Shown here: positions 1-8,573 of the stretch, piece by piece | Position numbering within the stretch: position 1 is the first letter of the stretch | Layout: every line of letters begins with the position of its first letter | Source of the DNA: Mycobacterium sp. 852013-51886_SCH5428379 | GTDB lineage: Bacteria; Actinomycetota; Actinomycetes; Mycobacteriales; Mycobacteriaceae | Reading direction: 5' to 3' | Length of the DNA: 64,000 nucleotides | NCBI RefSeq assembly: GCF_001665575.1 | Contig: NZ_LZSU01000011.1 | Location: 62,001 to 126,000, forward strand | Position numbers and translations under genes: made by a program | The notes under the pieces: generated by a model | Database searches by the model: none | Seen by the model: only the letters and a program-made list of their open reading frames with translations | Told to the model about the DNA's origin: nothing

Positions 1-444
1 GTAGAAGACCAGCAGCGGCAGCCCCTCGGTGGAGCCGTACGGCCGGTACAGGCGTGCCCGCATCGCACCCGCCGGTCCGGGGATCGACAGCTCCGAGACG
101 TCGACGGCGATGTGGGCGACCATCATCGCCGAGGTGATCCGCAGCTGCTCGCGGGCGGCGGCGACGTCCGGGCTGGACACCAGACCACCGAGACCGGCGG
201 CACGCTGAGCGCTGAGCAGGAACTGCAGTGTGGTGTCGAGGGTGTTGCCGTCGACGGTGACGGTGCGCCGTCCCAGCAGCAGCCGCTTGACGGGGTCCGG
301 CAGCAGCGGGATGACCCGCAGCGAGATCCGGGTGGCGCCGTTGACGGCGGCGTCGCGCACGCGGCTCTTACCACGCGGCGCAAGGTCGACGTGCGCTGCG
401 GGCGGTCCGGCGGACGGTGCACCGACTGGCAGACTCGACGACAT
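1..444 (-). CDS. lipN: LipN-like alpha/beta hydrolase (HSL family), N-terminal part only
   Basis: Only the first 148 codons are in the window; the gene runs off the left edge. The frame reads [10 protein letters not shown] at the start and ends in the PLLVFY that precedes the HGGG oxyanion-hole motif of hormone-sensitive-lipase esterases; the catalytic Ser-Asp-His lie outside. The DVSELSIPGPAG segment closely resembles M. tuberculosis LipN (Rv2970c), and the neighbour is the Rv2971-like reductase, as in that species. The family hydrolyses short-chain esters in the cytosol. The ATG (complement of 442-444) shares two bases with the ATG of the divergent gene, so each promoter must lie inside the other gene or both genes must use other starts. 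Confidence 0.88.
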   Translation of the reverse strand, partial: MSSSLPVGAPSAGPPAAHVDLAPRGKSRVRDAAVNGATRISLRVIPLLPDPVKRLLLGRRTVTVDGNTLDTTLQFLLSAQRAAGLGGLVSSPDVAAAREQLRITSAMMVAHIAVDVSELSIPGPAGAMRARLYRPYGSTEGLPLLVFY

Positions 445-1273
445 GGCTGCTCCTCTGTTGACGCTCAATGACGGCATCACAATCCCCCAGGTGGGGCTCG
501 GTGTCTGGCAGACGCCGGCCGAAGACACCGAACGCGCGGTGAGCGCGGCGCTGGTCGCCGGCTACCGGCACATCGACACGGCCGCAGCGTACGGCAACGA
601 GACGGAGACGGGCCGCGCGATCGCCGGATCGGGGCTCGACCGCGACGAGGTGTACCTGGTGACGAAGCTGTGGAACTCCGAGCAGGGCTATGACAAGACG
701 CTGTCGGCGTTCGAGGCCAGCGTCGCCCGGCTCGGGGTCGAGCACCTCGACCTCTATCTCATCCACTGGCCGGTGCCGGAGAAGAACCTGTTCGTCGAGA
801 CATTCAAGGCGTTCGCCAAGCTGCGTGACGACGGTCGCATCCGGTCGATCGGCGTGAGCAACTTCGAACCCGAACACCTGCACGTGCTGATCGACGAGAC
901 GGGCATCGTGCCATCGGTCAACCAGATCGAACTGCATCCGCTGCTACCCCAGGAGGAGCTCCGAGAGCTGCACGCGCAGTTGGGAATCGCCACCGAGGCG
1001 TGGAGTCCGCTCGGCCAGGGTTCACTGCTGACGCACCCGACCGTGACCCAGGTCGCCGAGGCGCACGGGAAAACCGCTGCGCAGGCCTTGATTAGGTGGC
1101 ATATACAACTCGGTAATATCGTCATCCCCAAGTCGGTCAACCCGCAGCGGATTGCGAGCAATTTCGACGTGTTCGACTTCGAGTTGAGCGAGCAGGACAT
1201 GACGTCCATCGCCTCGCTCGCGGACGGCACGCGGCTGGGTCCCGATCCCCGAACCTTCAACTTCACAGGATAG
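443..1273 (+). CDS. Aldo/keto reductase (Rv2971-like), first of a tandem pair
   Basis: A 276-residue NADPH-dependent aldo/keto reductase of the AKR5 (2,5-diketo-gluconate reductase) type. The catalytic tetrad is visible: Asp in [11 protein letters not shown], Tyr in the same segment, Lys in LVTKLW and His in LIHWP. The C-terminal cofactor region carries [10 protein letters not shown]. It probably reduces reactive carbonyls such as methylglyoxal in the cytosol; the substrate is not readable from sequence. The frame stays open upstream to 230, but similarity starts at [11 protein letters not shown], so ATG 443 is chosen. A paralogue follows after 5 bases, which suggests one transcript and an old tandem duplication. 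Confidence 0.9.
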   Translation: MAAPLLTLNDGITIPQVGLGVWQTPAEDTERAVSAALVAGYRHIDTAAAYGNETETGRAIAGSGLDRDEVYLVTKLWNSEQGYDKTLSAFEASVARLGVEHLDLYLIHWPVPEKNLFVETFKAFAKLRDDGRIRSIGVSNFEPEHLHVLIDETGIVPSVNQIELHPLLPQEELRELHAQLGIATEAWSPLGQGSLLTHPTVTQVAEAHGKTAAQALIRWHIQLGNIVIPKSVNPQRIASNFDVFDFELSEQDMTSIASLADGTRLGPDPRTFNFTG

Positions 1274-1278
1274 GTGCC

Positions 1279-2127
1279 ATGACCTCGGATCTTGGGCAGG
1301 CTGCGATTCCGACCATCACCCTCAACGACGAGAACACGATCCCGGTCATCGGGCTCGGCGTCGGTGAACTGTCGGACGAGGAGACCGAGCGGTCGGTGTC
1401 CACCGCGCTGGAGGCCGGCTACCGGTTGATCGACACCGCCGCGGTGTACGGCAACGAGGCGGCCGTCGGCCGGGCGGTCAACGCGTCGGGCATCCCCCGC
1501 GAGGAGATCTTCGTGACCACCAAGCTGGCGGTCGCAGATCTGGGCTTCCAGTCGTCGCAGGACGCGATCCGCGCGAGCCTCGAGCGGTTGAACCTCGACT
1601 ACGTCGACCTCTACCTGATCCACTGGCCCGCCGGTGAGCAGGGCAAGTACGTCGACAGCTGGGGCGGCATGATGAAGTCGCGTCAGGACGGGCTGGCCCG
1701 CTCGATCGGCGTCTGCAACTTCAACGAAGAGCATCTGCTGGACATCATCCAGCTGTCGTTCTTCACCCCTGCGATCAACCAGATCGAACTGCACCCGCTG
1801 CTCAACCAGGCCGCGATGCGGGCGGTCAACGCCGAGAACGACGTCGTCACCGAGGCCTACGGACCGCTCGGGGTCGGCCGGCTGCTCGACCATCCCGCCG
1901 TCACCCCGATCGCCGAGGCGCACGGCAAGACGCCGGCGCAGGTGCTGATCCGCTGGAGCATCCAGCTCGGCAACGTGGTCATCCCCCGCTCCGCGACACC
2001 GGAGCGCATCGTGTCCAACCTCGACGTGTTCGACTTCGAGCTCACCGAGGAGCAGATGGCCACCCTCAACGGTCTCGACGAGGGCACCCGGTTCCGGCCC
2101 GATCCGGAGACCTACACCGGTCCGTAG
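1279..2127 (+). CDS. Aldo/keto reductase, second tandem copy
   Basis: A 282-residue paralogue of the preceding gene, with the same tetrad segments ([22 protein letters not shown]) and the NADPH-binding [10 protein letters not shown]. The two proteins are clearly related but have diverged, including around the active-site loops ([11 protein letters not shown] against [11 protein letters not shown]), so their substrates may differ. The ATG lies 5 bases after the first stop, and a ribosome site (AGGATAGG) overlaps that stop, which supports co-transcription. It converges on the regulator gene at 2131. Function: NADPH-dependent carbonyl reduction, with the physiological substrate unknown. Confidence 0.9.
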   Translation: MTSDLGQAAIPTITLNDENTIPVIGLGVGELSDEETERSVSTALEAGYRLIDTAAVYGNEAAVGRAVNASGIPREEIFVTTKLAVADLGFQSSQDAIRASLERLNLDYVDLYLIHWPAGEQGKYVDSWGGMMKSRQDGLARSIGVCNFNEEHLLDIIQLSFFTPAINQIELHPLLNQAAMRAVNAENDVVTEAYGPLGVGRLLDHPAVTPIAEAHGKTPAQVLIRWSIQLGNVVIPRSATPERIVSNLDVFDFELTEEQMATLNGLDEGTRFRPDPETYTGP

Positions 2128-2130
2128 CCG

Positions 2131-2970
2131 TCACTGCGTTTCGTCGGACGCTGAGTCCGGAACGGCGACGCCCCGCAGAAAGGCGTCGGCGAAGAAGTCG
2201 CAACTGGCCTGCAGGTCGGGCGGGCTCACGTGGGGAAAGTGTTCCAGTCCCGGTCGCATCACCGCGTGCACCAGCACGGGGCTGATGAACTGTTGGATGA
2301 GAACGGGTCCGGGGAGATCGCGGATCCGTCCGGCCGCGACCTGGCTGTCGAGCCATTCGCCGAGTACGGCGACCGTTCGCAGCGCGCCGTGCTCGATGAG
2401 GACGGCGCCGCCGGGCCCGGCGGGACGGGCCAACGTCTCGGCCAGCACGGCTGACAGCACCCGCGGCTCGCGAGAACAGAGTTCGACGAGCGCCCGGTAG
2501 ACGGCGCGAACCGTGTCCTTCACCCCGGTGTGGGACTCGTCGCTCAGCAGCGCCGAGACGTCGAGCGGTGGAATGTAGCGGTCGTACACGGCTTCCAGCA
2601 GAGCCTCGCGTCCACCGAATGCGGCGTAGAGGCTCTGCACCGAACAGTCCGCTCGGGAGGCGACGGCTTCCAGCGAGGCCGACGACACCCCGCCCGTACC
2701 GATGAGGTGTGCCGCCGCCTCGATCGCGCGTGACCGCACCGGAGGCCGTCCCCCGGGATCGACACCCAGCTCGCGCACCGCATCGTCCAAAGTCTTCCGC
2801 GACCCTCCGAGGCGCCGCAACAGCGTGCTCCGCGAGACTCCGAGGGCGTGGGCGATCATGACGATCGGGACGTCGGCGACGTCGCGTCCCAGCTGTTCGG
2901 CAGACCGCAGCGTCGCGTGGATGACCTCTGACGGCACGGCATCGGTGCGGCGGGTCCGGCGGCTCGGCAT
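2131..2970 (-). CDS. TetR-type regulator with two helix-turn-helix segments
   Basis: A 279-residue regulator. Residues about 96-118 form a normal TetR DNA-binding segment (SLEAVASRADCSVQSLYAAFG), followed by an all-helical C-terminal ligand domain ending in a typical FFADAFLRGV helix. Ahead of it, residues about 36-70 contain a second HTH-like stretch (IAHALGVSRSTLLRRLGG), so two HTH units precede one ligand domain. The frame is open upstream to 3108, but ATG 2970 starts the arginine-rich tail (MPSRRTRR) usual before the first helix. It is divergent from the reductase-desaturase pair, which it most likely represses, with an acyl-CoA or fatty acid as a plausible effector (inference). Confidence 0.85.
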   Translation of the reverse strand: MPSRRTRRTDAVPSEVIHATLRSAEQLGRDVADVPIVMIAHALGVSRSTLLRRLGGSRKTLDDAVRELGVDPGGRPPVRSRAIEAAAHLIGTGGVSSASLEAVASRADCSVQSLYAAFGGREALLEAVYDRYIPPLDVSALLSDESHTGVKDTVRAVYRALVELCSREPRVLSAVLAETLARPAGPGGAVLIEHGALRTVAVLGEWLDSQVAAGRIRDLPGPVLIQQFISPVLVHAVMRPGLEHFPHVSPPDLQASCDFFADAFLRGVAVPDSASDETQ

Positions 2971-3106
2971 GCCATCGAGTCTTCCACGCTGATACACGAT
3001 TAGAACCCGAGCCCAAGAGGGTTTCAGTTCGCTCCAGGCGGGAACCCGACCCCCATCGAACATGGCGCATCTCACATTTCGCGCCGGGAGAGGGGGTCCA
3101 TCACAC

Positions 3107-4204
3107 ATGGCCGAACGGGGTGCCGAGCCGCCAGTCCCACGCGGACGCCGACTCTTCCTGCGGGCGATACAGCACTTGTTCAGGCCGTTGAAACCCGACG
3201 ACTACCTGGAGATGATCAACCCGCTCTGGACCACGAAGGAGTTGCGCGGCAAGGTCGAGCGGATCGAGCCCCGCGGATCTGAGGCCGCGAGTGTCCTGAT
3301 CCGACCCAGTTACGAGTGGCCGGGTCACAAACCGGGGCAGTACGTACGGCTCGGCCTCGTGATCGATGGCCGCTACCACTGGCGTGCCTATTCGCTGACG
3401 TCCGACCCCCAGCCGGAGGACGGGTTGATCAGCGTGACGCCCAAGAAGGTCGACAGCGGCGTGGTGTCGCCCTACCTGGTGCAGAAGATCCAGCCCGGCG
3501 AACTCGTGCGACTGGGTGAGATCGAGGGTCAGTTCACCCTGCCCGACCCGCTTCCGGCCAAGATGTTGTTCATCAGCGCCGGCAGCGGGATCACGCCGAT
3601 CATCAGCATGTTGCGCAGTCTGGACCACCGTGACCAACTCGGTGACGTCGTGGTCATCCACTCCGACCGCACCCGCGATCACGTCATGTTCCGGTCGGTC
3701 CTCGAAGACCTCGAACATCGCCATGACGGGATGCGGCTGGACATCCGGCTCACCTCCGAACGTGGTCGGTTCGGGCCGGAGGAACTCGACGACGCGTGCC
3801 CGGACTGGCGCGAGCGGGAGGCGTTCTGCTCAGGACCCGGCGAACTCCTCGATGCCCTCATCGACCACTGGGAGCAGAACGGCGATGCGGACCGACTGCA
3901 CTACGAGAGGTTCCAACCCAAGATCGGCGGCAATGCCGGAGCCGGAGAGGGTGGCACCGTCACCTTCCTCGACAGCGACGAAACCGCCGAATGTCCCGGC
4001 GGCACACCGATTCTCGAAGCCGGCGAGCAGGCGGGCCTCAACCTCGCCTTCGGCTGCCGGATCGGCATCTGTCACACCTGCACGGGCACGTTGAAGTCGG
4101 GGAAGGTCCGAGACCTCCGTTCCGGCGAGGTCACCGAGCCGACCGGTGGCGACGTACGAATCTGCATCCACGCCGCCGAGGGCGACGTGGAACTCGAACT
4201 CTGA
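3107..4204 (+). CDS. Ferredoxin-type oxidoreductase (Rv3230c-like electron donor of a desaturase)
   Basis: A 365-residue fused NAD(P)H:flavin/[2Fe-2S] reductase. In order: an FAD-binding segment RAYSLTS (about 93-99), an NAD(P)-binding GSGITP (about 159-164), and a C-terminal plant-type ferredoxin domain with cluster cysteines at about 317, 322, 325 and 353 (CRIGICHTC then RICIH). It should pass electrons from NADPH to the di-iron desaturase encoded 16 bases downstream, as Rv3230c does for DesA3 in M. tuberculosis. ATG 3107 is preferred over 3062 because a purine-rich GGAGAGGGGG site lies about 10 bases ahead of it. Confidence 0.9.
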   Translation: MAERGAEPPVPRGRRLFLRAIQHLFRPLKPDDYLEMINPLWTTKELRGKVERIEPRGSEAASVLIRPSYEWPGHKPGQYVRLGLVIDGRYHWRAYSLTSDPQPEDGLISVTPKKVDSGVVSPYLVQKIQPGELVRLGEIEGQFTLPDPLPAKMLFISAGSGITPIISMLRSLDHRDQLGDVVVIHSDRTRDHVMFRSVLEDLEHRHDGMRLDIRLTSERGRFGPEELDDACPDWREREAFCSGPGELLDALIDHWEQNGDADRLHYERFQPKIGGNAGAGEGGTVTFLDSDETAECPGGTPILEAGEQAGLNLAFGCRIGICHTCTGTLKSGKVRDLRSGEVTEPTGGDVRICIHAAEGDVELEL

Positions 4205-4220
4205 TCGAAAGGGATAGTCG

Positions 4221-5612
4221 ATGACGATCACCGCCGCCAGCCCACTCACCCGTCTCAGCGAGCAGGAGCTGGAAAAACTCGCCAAGGAGTTCGACGCGAT
4301 CCACGACGAGGTGTTCGCCGAACTCGGCGACCGGGATCGCCACTACATCAAGACCGTGATCTCGGTGCAGCGGCAGATCGTGGTCGCCGGGCGCGTCCTG
4401 CTGTTGGCGTCGCGGTCGCCCGCGGCGTGGGTGCTCGGCACGGCCTGCCTGAGCATGGCCAAGATCCTCGAGAACATGGAGTTGGGTCACAACATCCTGC
4501 ACGGGCAGTGGGATTGGATGAACGATCCCGACGTGCATTCCTCGGTCTGGGACTGGGACACCGCCTCGAGCGCCAAGGCGTGGAAGCATTCGCACAACTA
4601 CATCCACCACACGTATACGAACATCCTGGGCAAGGACAAGGATCTCGGTTACGAGATCATGCGCATCGATCCCAACCAGAAGTGGCGTCCCAGCAACCTC
4701 GGCCAACCGTTCTACAACTTCCTGCTCACGGTCCTCTTCGAGTGGGGCGTGGCCGTCCACGACACCGACGTCGAGGCACTCTTCCGTGGCGAGAAGAAGT
4801 TGAAGGATCTCAAGGAGGACTTCAAGGCGATCGGCGGCAAGGCCCGCCAACAGATCGTCAAGGATTACATCGGCTGGCCGCTGGTCAGCGCGGGGGCGTT
4901 CGCGCTGGCGCAGTTGGTGTCACGCGGCCGCCTGGAGACGCCCACCCACTCGCGCCTCGGAAATCGGTTGCGGCGCATCACCGGTAGCCGCCGCGTCGGC
5001 GCTGCTGCGCGTGTCGCGGATCAATTGTCCGGCGTCGAGAGCACCTACCTGCGGACCCTCGGCGCCGATGTGTTGGCCAACCTCATCCGCAACGTGTGGG
5101 CGCACGCCATCATCTTCTGTGGCCACTTCCCCGACCAGACGTGGACATTCACCGAAGAGGAGGTCGAGAACGAGACCCGCGGTGGTTGGTACGTCCGACA
5201 GTTACTCGGCGCGGCCAACATCGAGGGCAGCCCGCTGTTCCACGTCATCAGCGGAAACCTCGGCTACCAGGTCGAGCACCACCTCTACCCGGACATGCCC
5301 AGCAGCCGCTACGCCGAAATCGCGCCGAAGGTCAAGGACATCTGTGAGCGCTACGAGCTGCCCTACAACTCGGGGCGGTTCGGTAAGCAGTGGTTCTCGG
5401 TGCACCGCACCATCTTTCGGCTGGCGTTGCCGGGTGGGACCCCCCGGTCCAAGCCCGGGCCGTACCGCAGTCCGGATCGGACGGGATCACCCAGCGGCGC
5501 CAGCGAGGCAGAACGTTTCCGTAGCCGTGTTCCGGCCGAGCACCCGGCCGCCGGACCCGAACACGACTCCAGCGGTGTGGCCGTGGATCCCCCGGCGAGA
5601 GGCAACGACTGA
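4221..5612 (+). CDS. Membrane acyl-CoA/fatty-acid desaturase (DesA3-like)
   Basis: A 463-residue di-iron desaturase. The three histidine boxes are HNILH (90-94), HNYIHH (125-130) and QVEHH (350-354), the layout of front-end/stearoyl-type desaturases of the pfam00487 family. Hydrophobic stretches around 52-85 and 215-235 would span the membrane. DesA3 (Rv3229c) makes oleoyl-CoA from stearoyl-CoA; this paralogue or orthologue probably does a similar reaction with the upstream reductase. The last 45 or so residues are a Pro/Ser/Gly-rich tail after the catalytic domain, which makes it longer than I recall for DesA3. Its genomic place between the Rv2971- and Rv2972c-like genes is not that of M. 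tuberculosis desA3. Confidence 0.9.
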   Translation: MTITAASPLTRLSEQELEKLAKEFDAIHDEVFAELGDRDRHYIKTVISVQRQIVVAGRVLLLASRSPAAWVLGTACLSMAKILENMELGHNILHGQWDWMNDPDVHSSVWDWDTASSAKAWKHSHNYIHHTYTNILGKDKDLGYEIMRIDPNQKWRPSNLGQPFYNFLLTVLFEWGVAVHDTDVEALFRGEKKLKDLKEDFKAIGGKARQQIVKDYIGWPLVSAGAFALAQLVSRGRLETPTHSRLGNRLRRITGSRRVGAAARVADQLSGVESTYLRTLGADVLANLIRNVWAHAIIFCGHFPDQTWTFTEEEVENETRGGWYVRQLLGAANIEGSPLFHVISGNLGYQVEHHLYPDMPSSRYAEIAPKVKDICERYELPYNSGRFGKQWFSVHRTIFRLALPGGTPRSKPGPYRSPDRTGSPSGASEAERFRSRVPAEHPAAGPEHDSSGVAVDPPARGND

Positions 5613-5636
5613 CAGGTGCGCAGGCGGCGCATCCAC

Positions 5637-6341
5637 TCAGCCCGCCGGGCAGGTCGCCGAGGCCTCGCGTAGCACCACGGCCGAGGGTGCGTCCACGGGC
5701 AGTCCGTATCCCCGCAGCACCGCGGTGAACTGCACGGCGTACTGACACCAGAACGCGCGGTTCGGCGGCATCCACTCGGCCGGCGGATCGTCACCCTTGT
5801 CCTGGTTCGCCTTGCCCTGTACGGCAAGCAGATTCGCCGGATCGTTGGCGAAGCGGGTGCGCAGCGTGTCGGGCCACGCCCTGGCCCCGAGGTCCCACGC
5901 CAGCGCGAGCGGGACGATGTGGTCGATCTGTACCGATGCTCCGGTCTGGTTGCCCCGCACGAACGCGACCGCGGTGTTGGTGTACGGGTCGTGCAACGTT
6001 CCGGTCGCGACCGCGCGCGGACATCGGCTGATTGCCACGTAGGTTTTGTCGACCAGATCGCGCTCCAGGATGTCGTTGCGGGTGTCGCACCCGTTGCGGC
6101 CGCCCGGTGCGTCGGTGTCGTCGGTCCACGAGTCGCCGAACGCGTCGCGCCGGTAGTCGTGCCCACGGATGCGCGCGGGGATCTCCACAATCCCGGCCAC
6201 GATGTCGACCCCCGGTGCGACGGTGGGGATGTCGGCCTGCGCGGTGAAGCGGTCGTCGTACCGGTCGGTGGTGACGGCGCCGACCGCGACGATGATCGCG
6301 ACGGCCACCATGGCGGCCAGCCAGCCGGTGGTGCGATTCAC
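5637..6341 (-). CDS. Membrane-anchored or exported HNH/DUF1524-type nuclease-like protein (Rv2972c-like)
   Basis: A 234-residue protein. It opens with one hydrophobic helix (about residues 6-24, AAMVAVAIIVAVGA) that serves as anchor or uncleaved signal. The rest has the GmrSD/DUF1524 HNH pattern: DHIVPL, then NDPANLLAVQG, then a Lys-rich finish to the motif (NQDKGDDPP). Four cysteines (NGCDT, SRCPR, FWCQY, ATCPAG) could form two disulfides, fitting an extracytoplasmic location. The GTG start at 6341 overlaps the recG stop (GTGA), so translation is coupled to recG. The open frame continues upstream into recG, but only the part from here looks like protein. Nuclease activity is inferred from the motif. 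Confidence 0.82.
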   Translation of the reverse strand: MNRTTGWLAAMVAVAIIVAVGAVTTDRYDDRFTAQADIPTVAPGVDIVAGIVEIPARIRGHDYRRDAFGDSWTDDTDAPGGRNGCDTRNDILERDLVDKTYVAISRCPRAVATGTLHDPYTNTAVAFVRGNQTGASVQIDHIVPLALAWDLGARAWPDTLRTRFANDPANLLAVQGKANQDKGDDPPAEWMPPNRAFWCQYAVQFTAVLRGYGLPVDAPSAVVLREASATCPAG

Positions 6342-8572
6342 GTCTTGTCCAGGTAGTCGACCCGACCGGCGACGAGGAACGGTTCGGCCAACACCGTCAT
6401 CCCCGGGTGACCGGGTTCCCGGTCGTAGAGGTCCTCGCAGAGTTCCCGTGCGGCGAGGATGACCTCCAGGTGTTCGGCCAGCGAGAGGAAGTGCAGCGAG
6501 TTGAGCGTGCCGGACTGGTGCCGGCCCAGCACGTCGCCCTCCCTGCGCTCGTAGAGGTCGAGGTCGGCGAGCGCGAACCCGTCGAGGGTGCCCGCAACCG
6601 CGGTCAGCCGCCGGCCGGCCCGCGAACCTTCCGGCAGCCGGGTCGCCAGTAAGCACAGGCTCGGGTGGCTGCCGCGGCCGATCCGGCCGCGCAGCTGGTG
6701 CAGCTGGCTGATGCCGAACCGGTCGGCGTCCATCACCACCATCACAGTGGCGTTCGGCACGTCGACGCCGACCTCGATCACGGTGGTGCACACCAGCACG
6801 TCGATCTCGCCGGCCCGGAACGCCGACATCACCGCGTCCTTCTCGTCCCCGGATAGCCTGCCGTGCATCAGACCGAGCCGCAGCCCGGCCAGCGGTCCGG
6901 CCCGCAGCTGGTCCAGCAGGGCGATGACGGTGATCGGCGGCGGGCCGGTTCCCTGCCCCGATCCGGAGGCGGGCTCCTCGCTCTCGTCGATCCGCGATGC
7001 GACGACGTAAGCCTGCCTGCCGGCGTGCACCTCCTCGGCGATGCGGGCCCAGGCGCGGTCCAGCCAGGTGGGTTGCTGGGTGATGAAGATGGTCCTGGTG
7101 GTGATCGGCTGGCGACCGCGGGGCAGTTCCCGCAGCGTGGAGGTCTCGAGGTCGCCGTAGATCGTCAGCGCCACCGTGCGTGGGATGGGTGTCGCGGTCA
7201 TCACCAGCAGATGCGGGGTGACGTCGGCACGAGCTTTGGCGCGCAACCGGTCTCGCTGTTCCACCCCGAACCGGTGCTGCTCGTCGACGACGACCATGCC
7301 GAGGTTGTCGAATTCGACCGCATCCTGGAGCAGGGCGTGGGTGCCGATGACGATGCCGGCCGTTCCGGCGGCCACCTCGTTGCGCACCTGCCGCTTCTGC
7401 GCCGCCGACATCGAGCCGGTGAGCAGGGCGACCCGGGTGGCGTTCTCGGCGCCGCCGAGCTGACCGGCCATCGCCAGCGGACCCAGGATCTCGCGGATCG
7501 ACCGGTCATGTTGGGCCGCAAGCACTTCGGTGGGAGCGAGCATGGCGCACTGGTAGCCGGCATCGATCACCTGCAGCATCGCCAGGATGGAGACGATCGT
7601 CTTGCCGGAACCCACCTCGCCCTGCAGCATCCGGTTCATCGGCCGGCTGCCGGCCAACTCGCCCGACAGCACCGAAAGGACTTCACGCTGTCCGTCGGTC
7701 AGGTCGAACGGCAGCCGTTCGCGCATCGCGGCGACGAGGCCGTCGGGACGCAGGGACGCCTGCGGGCCGGTCTGGGTCAGCTCACCGTGCCGGCGGGACA
7801 CCAGGCCCCACTGCATGCCGACCGCCTCGTCGAAGGTCAGTCGCTCGCGCGCGGCGTCGCGCTGGCGCGTGTTCTCGGCGAGGTGGATGGCGCGCAGCGC
7901 GGCGTCCTCGGACATCAAACCGTGTTCGCGCACAAAGGATTCCGGCAGCGTCTCCGACACCGGGTCGAGGACGTCGAGCACCTGGCGGACGCAGGCGTAG
8001 ATGTCCCAGCTCTGCACCTTGGCCGCCGCCGGGTAGATCGGGAAGAACTCTTTCTCGAATGCCGCGAGCAGATCGTCACCCGTGGCGTTGGACGACGACG
8101 CGATGGTCTTGAGCGATTTGGTGCCGATGGTCTTGCCGGCCGGCGATTCGAGGACGAGGAAAGCCGGATGCGACAACTGCAGGGTGTTTCGGAAGTACTT
8201 CACCTCACCGGAGAGCATCAGCCGGGTGCCGACGGGCAGCTTGGCGATCATCCAGCCCGCGTTGAAGAAGGTGGCGGTGACGGTCGGGGTGCGGTTCTCC
8301 AGCGTGATACGCAAGTACTTCCGGGGGGGCTTGCCGGGCACCGGCTTCATGTCGCCGGGGACGGCTTTTGCGATCTCGTCGACGAACGTGACGTGGTCGC
8401 CTTCTTCGAGGTCGAGCATCTCGCCCTCGCCCCGCACCGTCATCCCGTCGCTGTACTTGCGCGGATAGTGCCGCAGCAGATCGTTGACGGTGCGGATGCC
8501 GAAATGCTCCTCCAGCGGTTTCGCCGACTTGGCCCCGATGACCATGTCGAGGCGGTCGGTCAGGACGGCCAC
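6338..8572 (-). CDS. recG: ATP-dependent DNA helicase RecG
   Basis: A 744-residue RecG. The N-terminal wedge/OB domain binds branched DNA. The helicase core shows GEVGSGKT (Walker A), [10 protein letters not shown] (DEQH box), MTATPIPRT (motif III) and a C-terminal half with [14 protein letters not shown] and QLRGRIGRG (motifs V and VI). RecG reverses stalled forks and processes Holliday junctions and D-loops. The start is GTG 8572, one base after the upstream kinase gene ends. The protein begins [11 protein letters not shown], like other mycobacterial RecGs. It is the middle gene of a three-gene run: kinase, recG, HNH protein. Confidence 0.97.
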   Translation of the reverse strand: MAVLTDRLDMVIGAKSAKPLEEHFGIRTVNDLLRHYPRKYSDGMTVRGEGEMLDLEEGDHVTFVDEIAKAVPGDMKPVPGKPPRKYLRITLENRTPTVTATFFNAGWMIAKLPVGTRLMLSGEVKYFRNTLQLSHPAFLVLESPAGKTIGTKSLKTIASSSNATGDDLLAAFEKEFFPIYPAAAKVQSWDIYACVRQVLDVLDPVSETLPESFVREHGLMSEDAALRAIHLAENTRQRDAARERLTFDEAVGMQWGLVSRRHGELTQTGPQASLRPDGLVAAMRERLPFDLTDGQREVLSVLSGELAGSRPMNRMLQGEVGSGKTIVSILAMLQVIDAGYQCAMLAPTEVLAAQHDRSIREILGPLAMAGQLGGAENATRVALLTGSMSAAQKRQVRNEVAAGTAGIVIGTHALLQDAVEFDNLGMVVVDEQHRFGVEQRDRLRAKARADVTPHLLVMTATPIPRTVALTIYGDLETSTLRELPRGRQPITTRTIFITQQPTWLDRAWARIAEEVHAGRQAYVVASRIDESEEPASGSGQGTGPPPITVIALLDQLRAGPLAGLRLGLMHGRLSGDEKDAVMSAFRAGEIDVLVCTTVIEVGVDVPNATVMVVMDADRFGISQLHQLRGRIGRGSHPSLCLLATRLPEGSRAGRRLTAVAGTLDGFALADLDLYERREGDVLGRHQSGTLNSLHFLSLAEHLEVILAARELCEDLYDREPGHPGMTVLAEPFLVAGRVDYLDKT

Positions 8573-8573
8573 G

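Noticed and set aside
3067..3081. ATCTCACATTTCGCG before the reductase gene as an IclR operator
   Set aside because: It shares TCTCACATTTCG with the leuC site but lacks the right half of the dyad.
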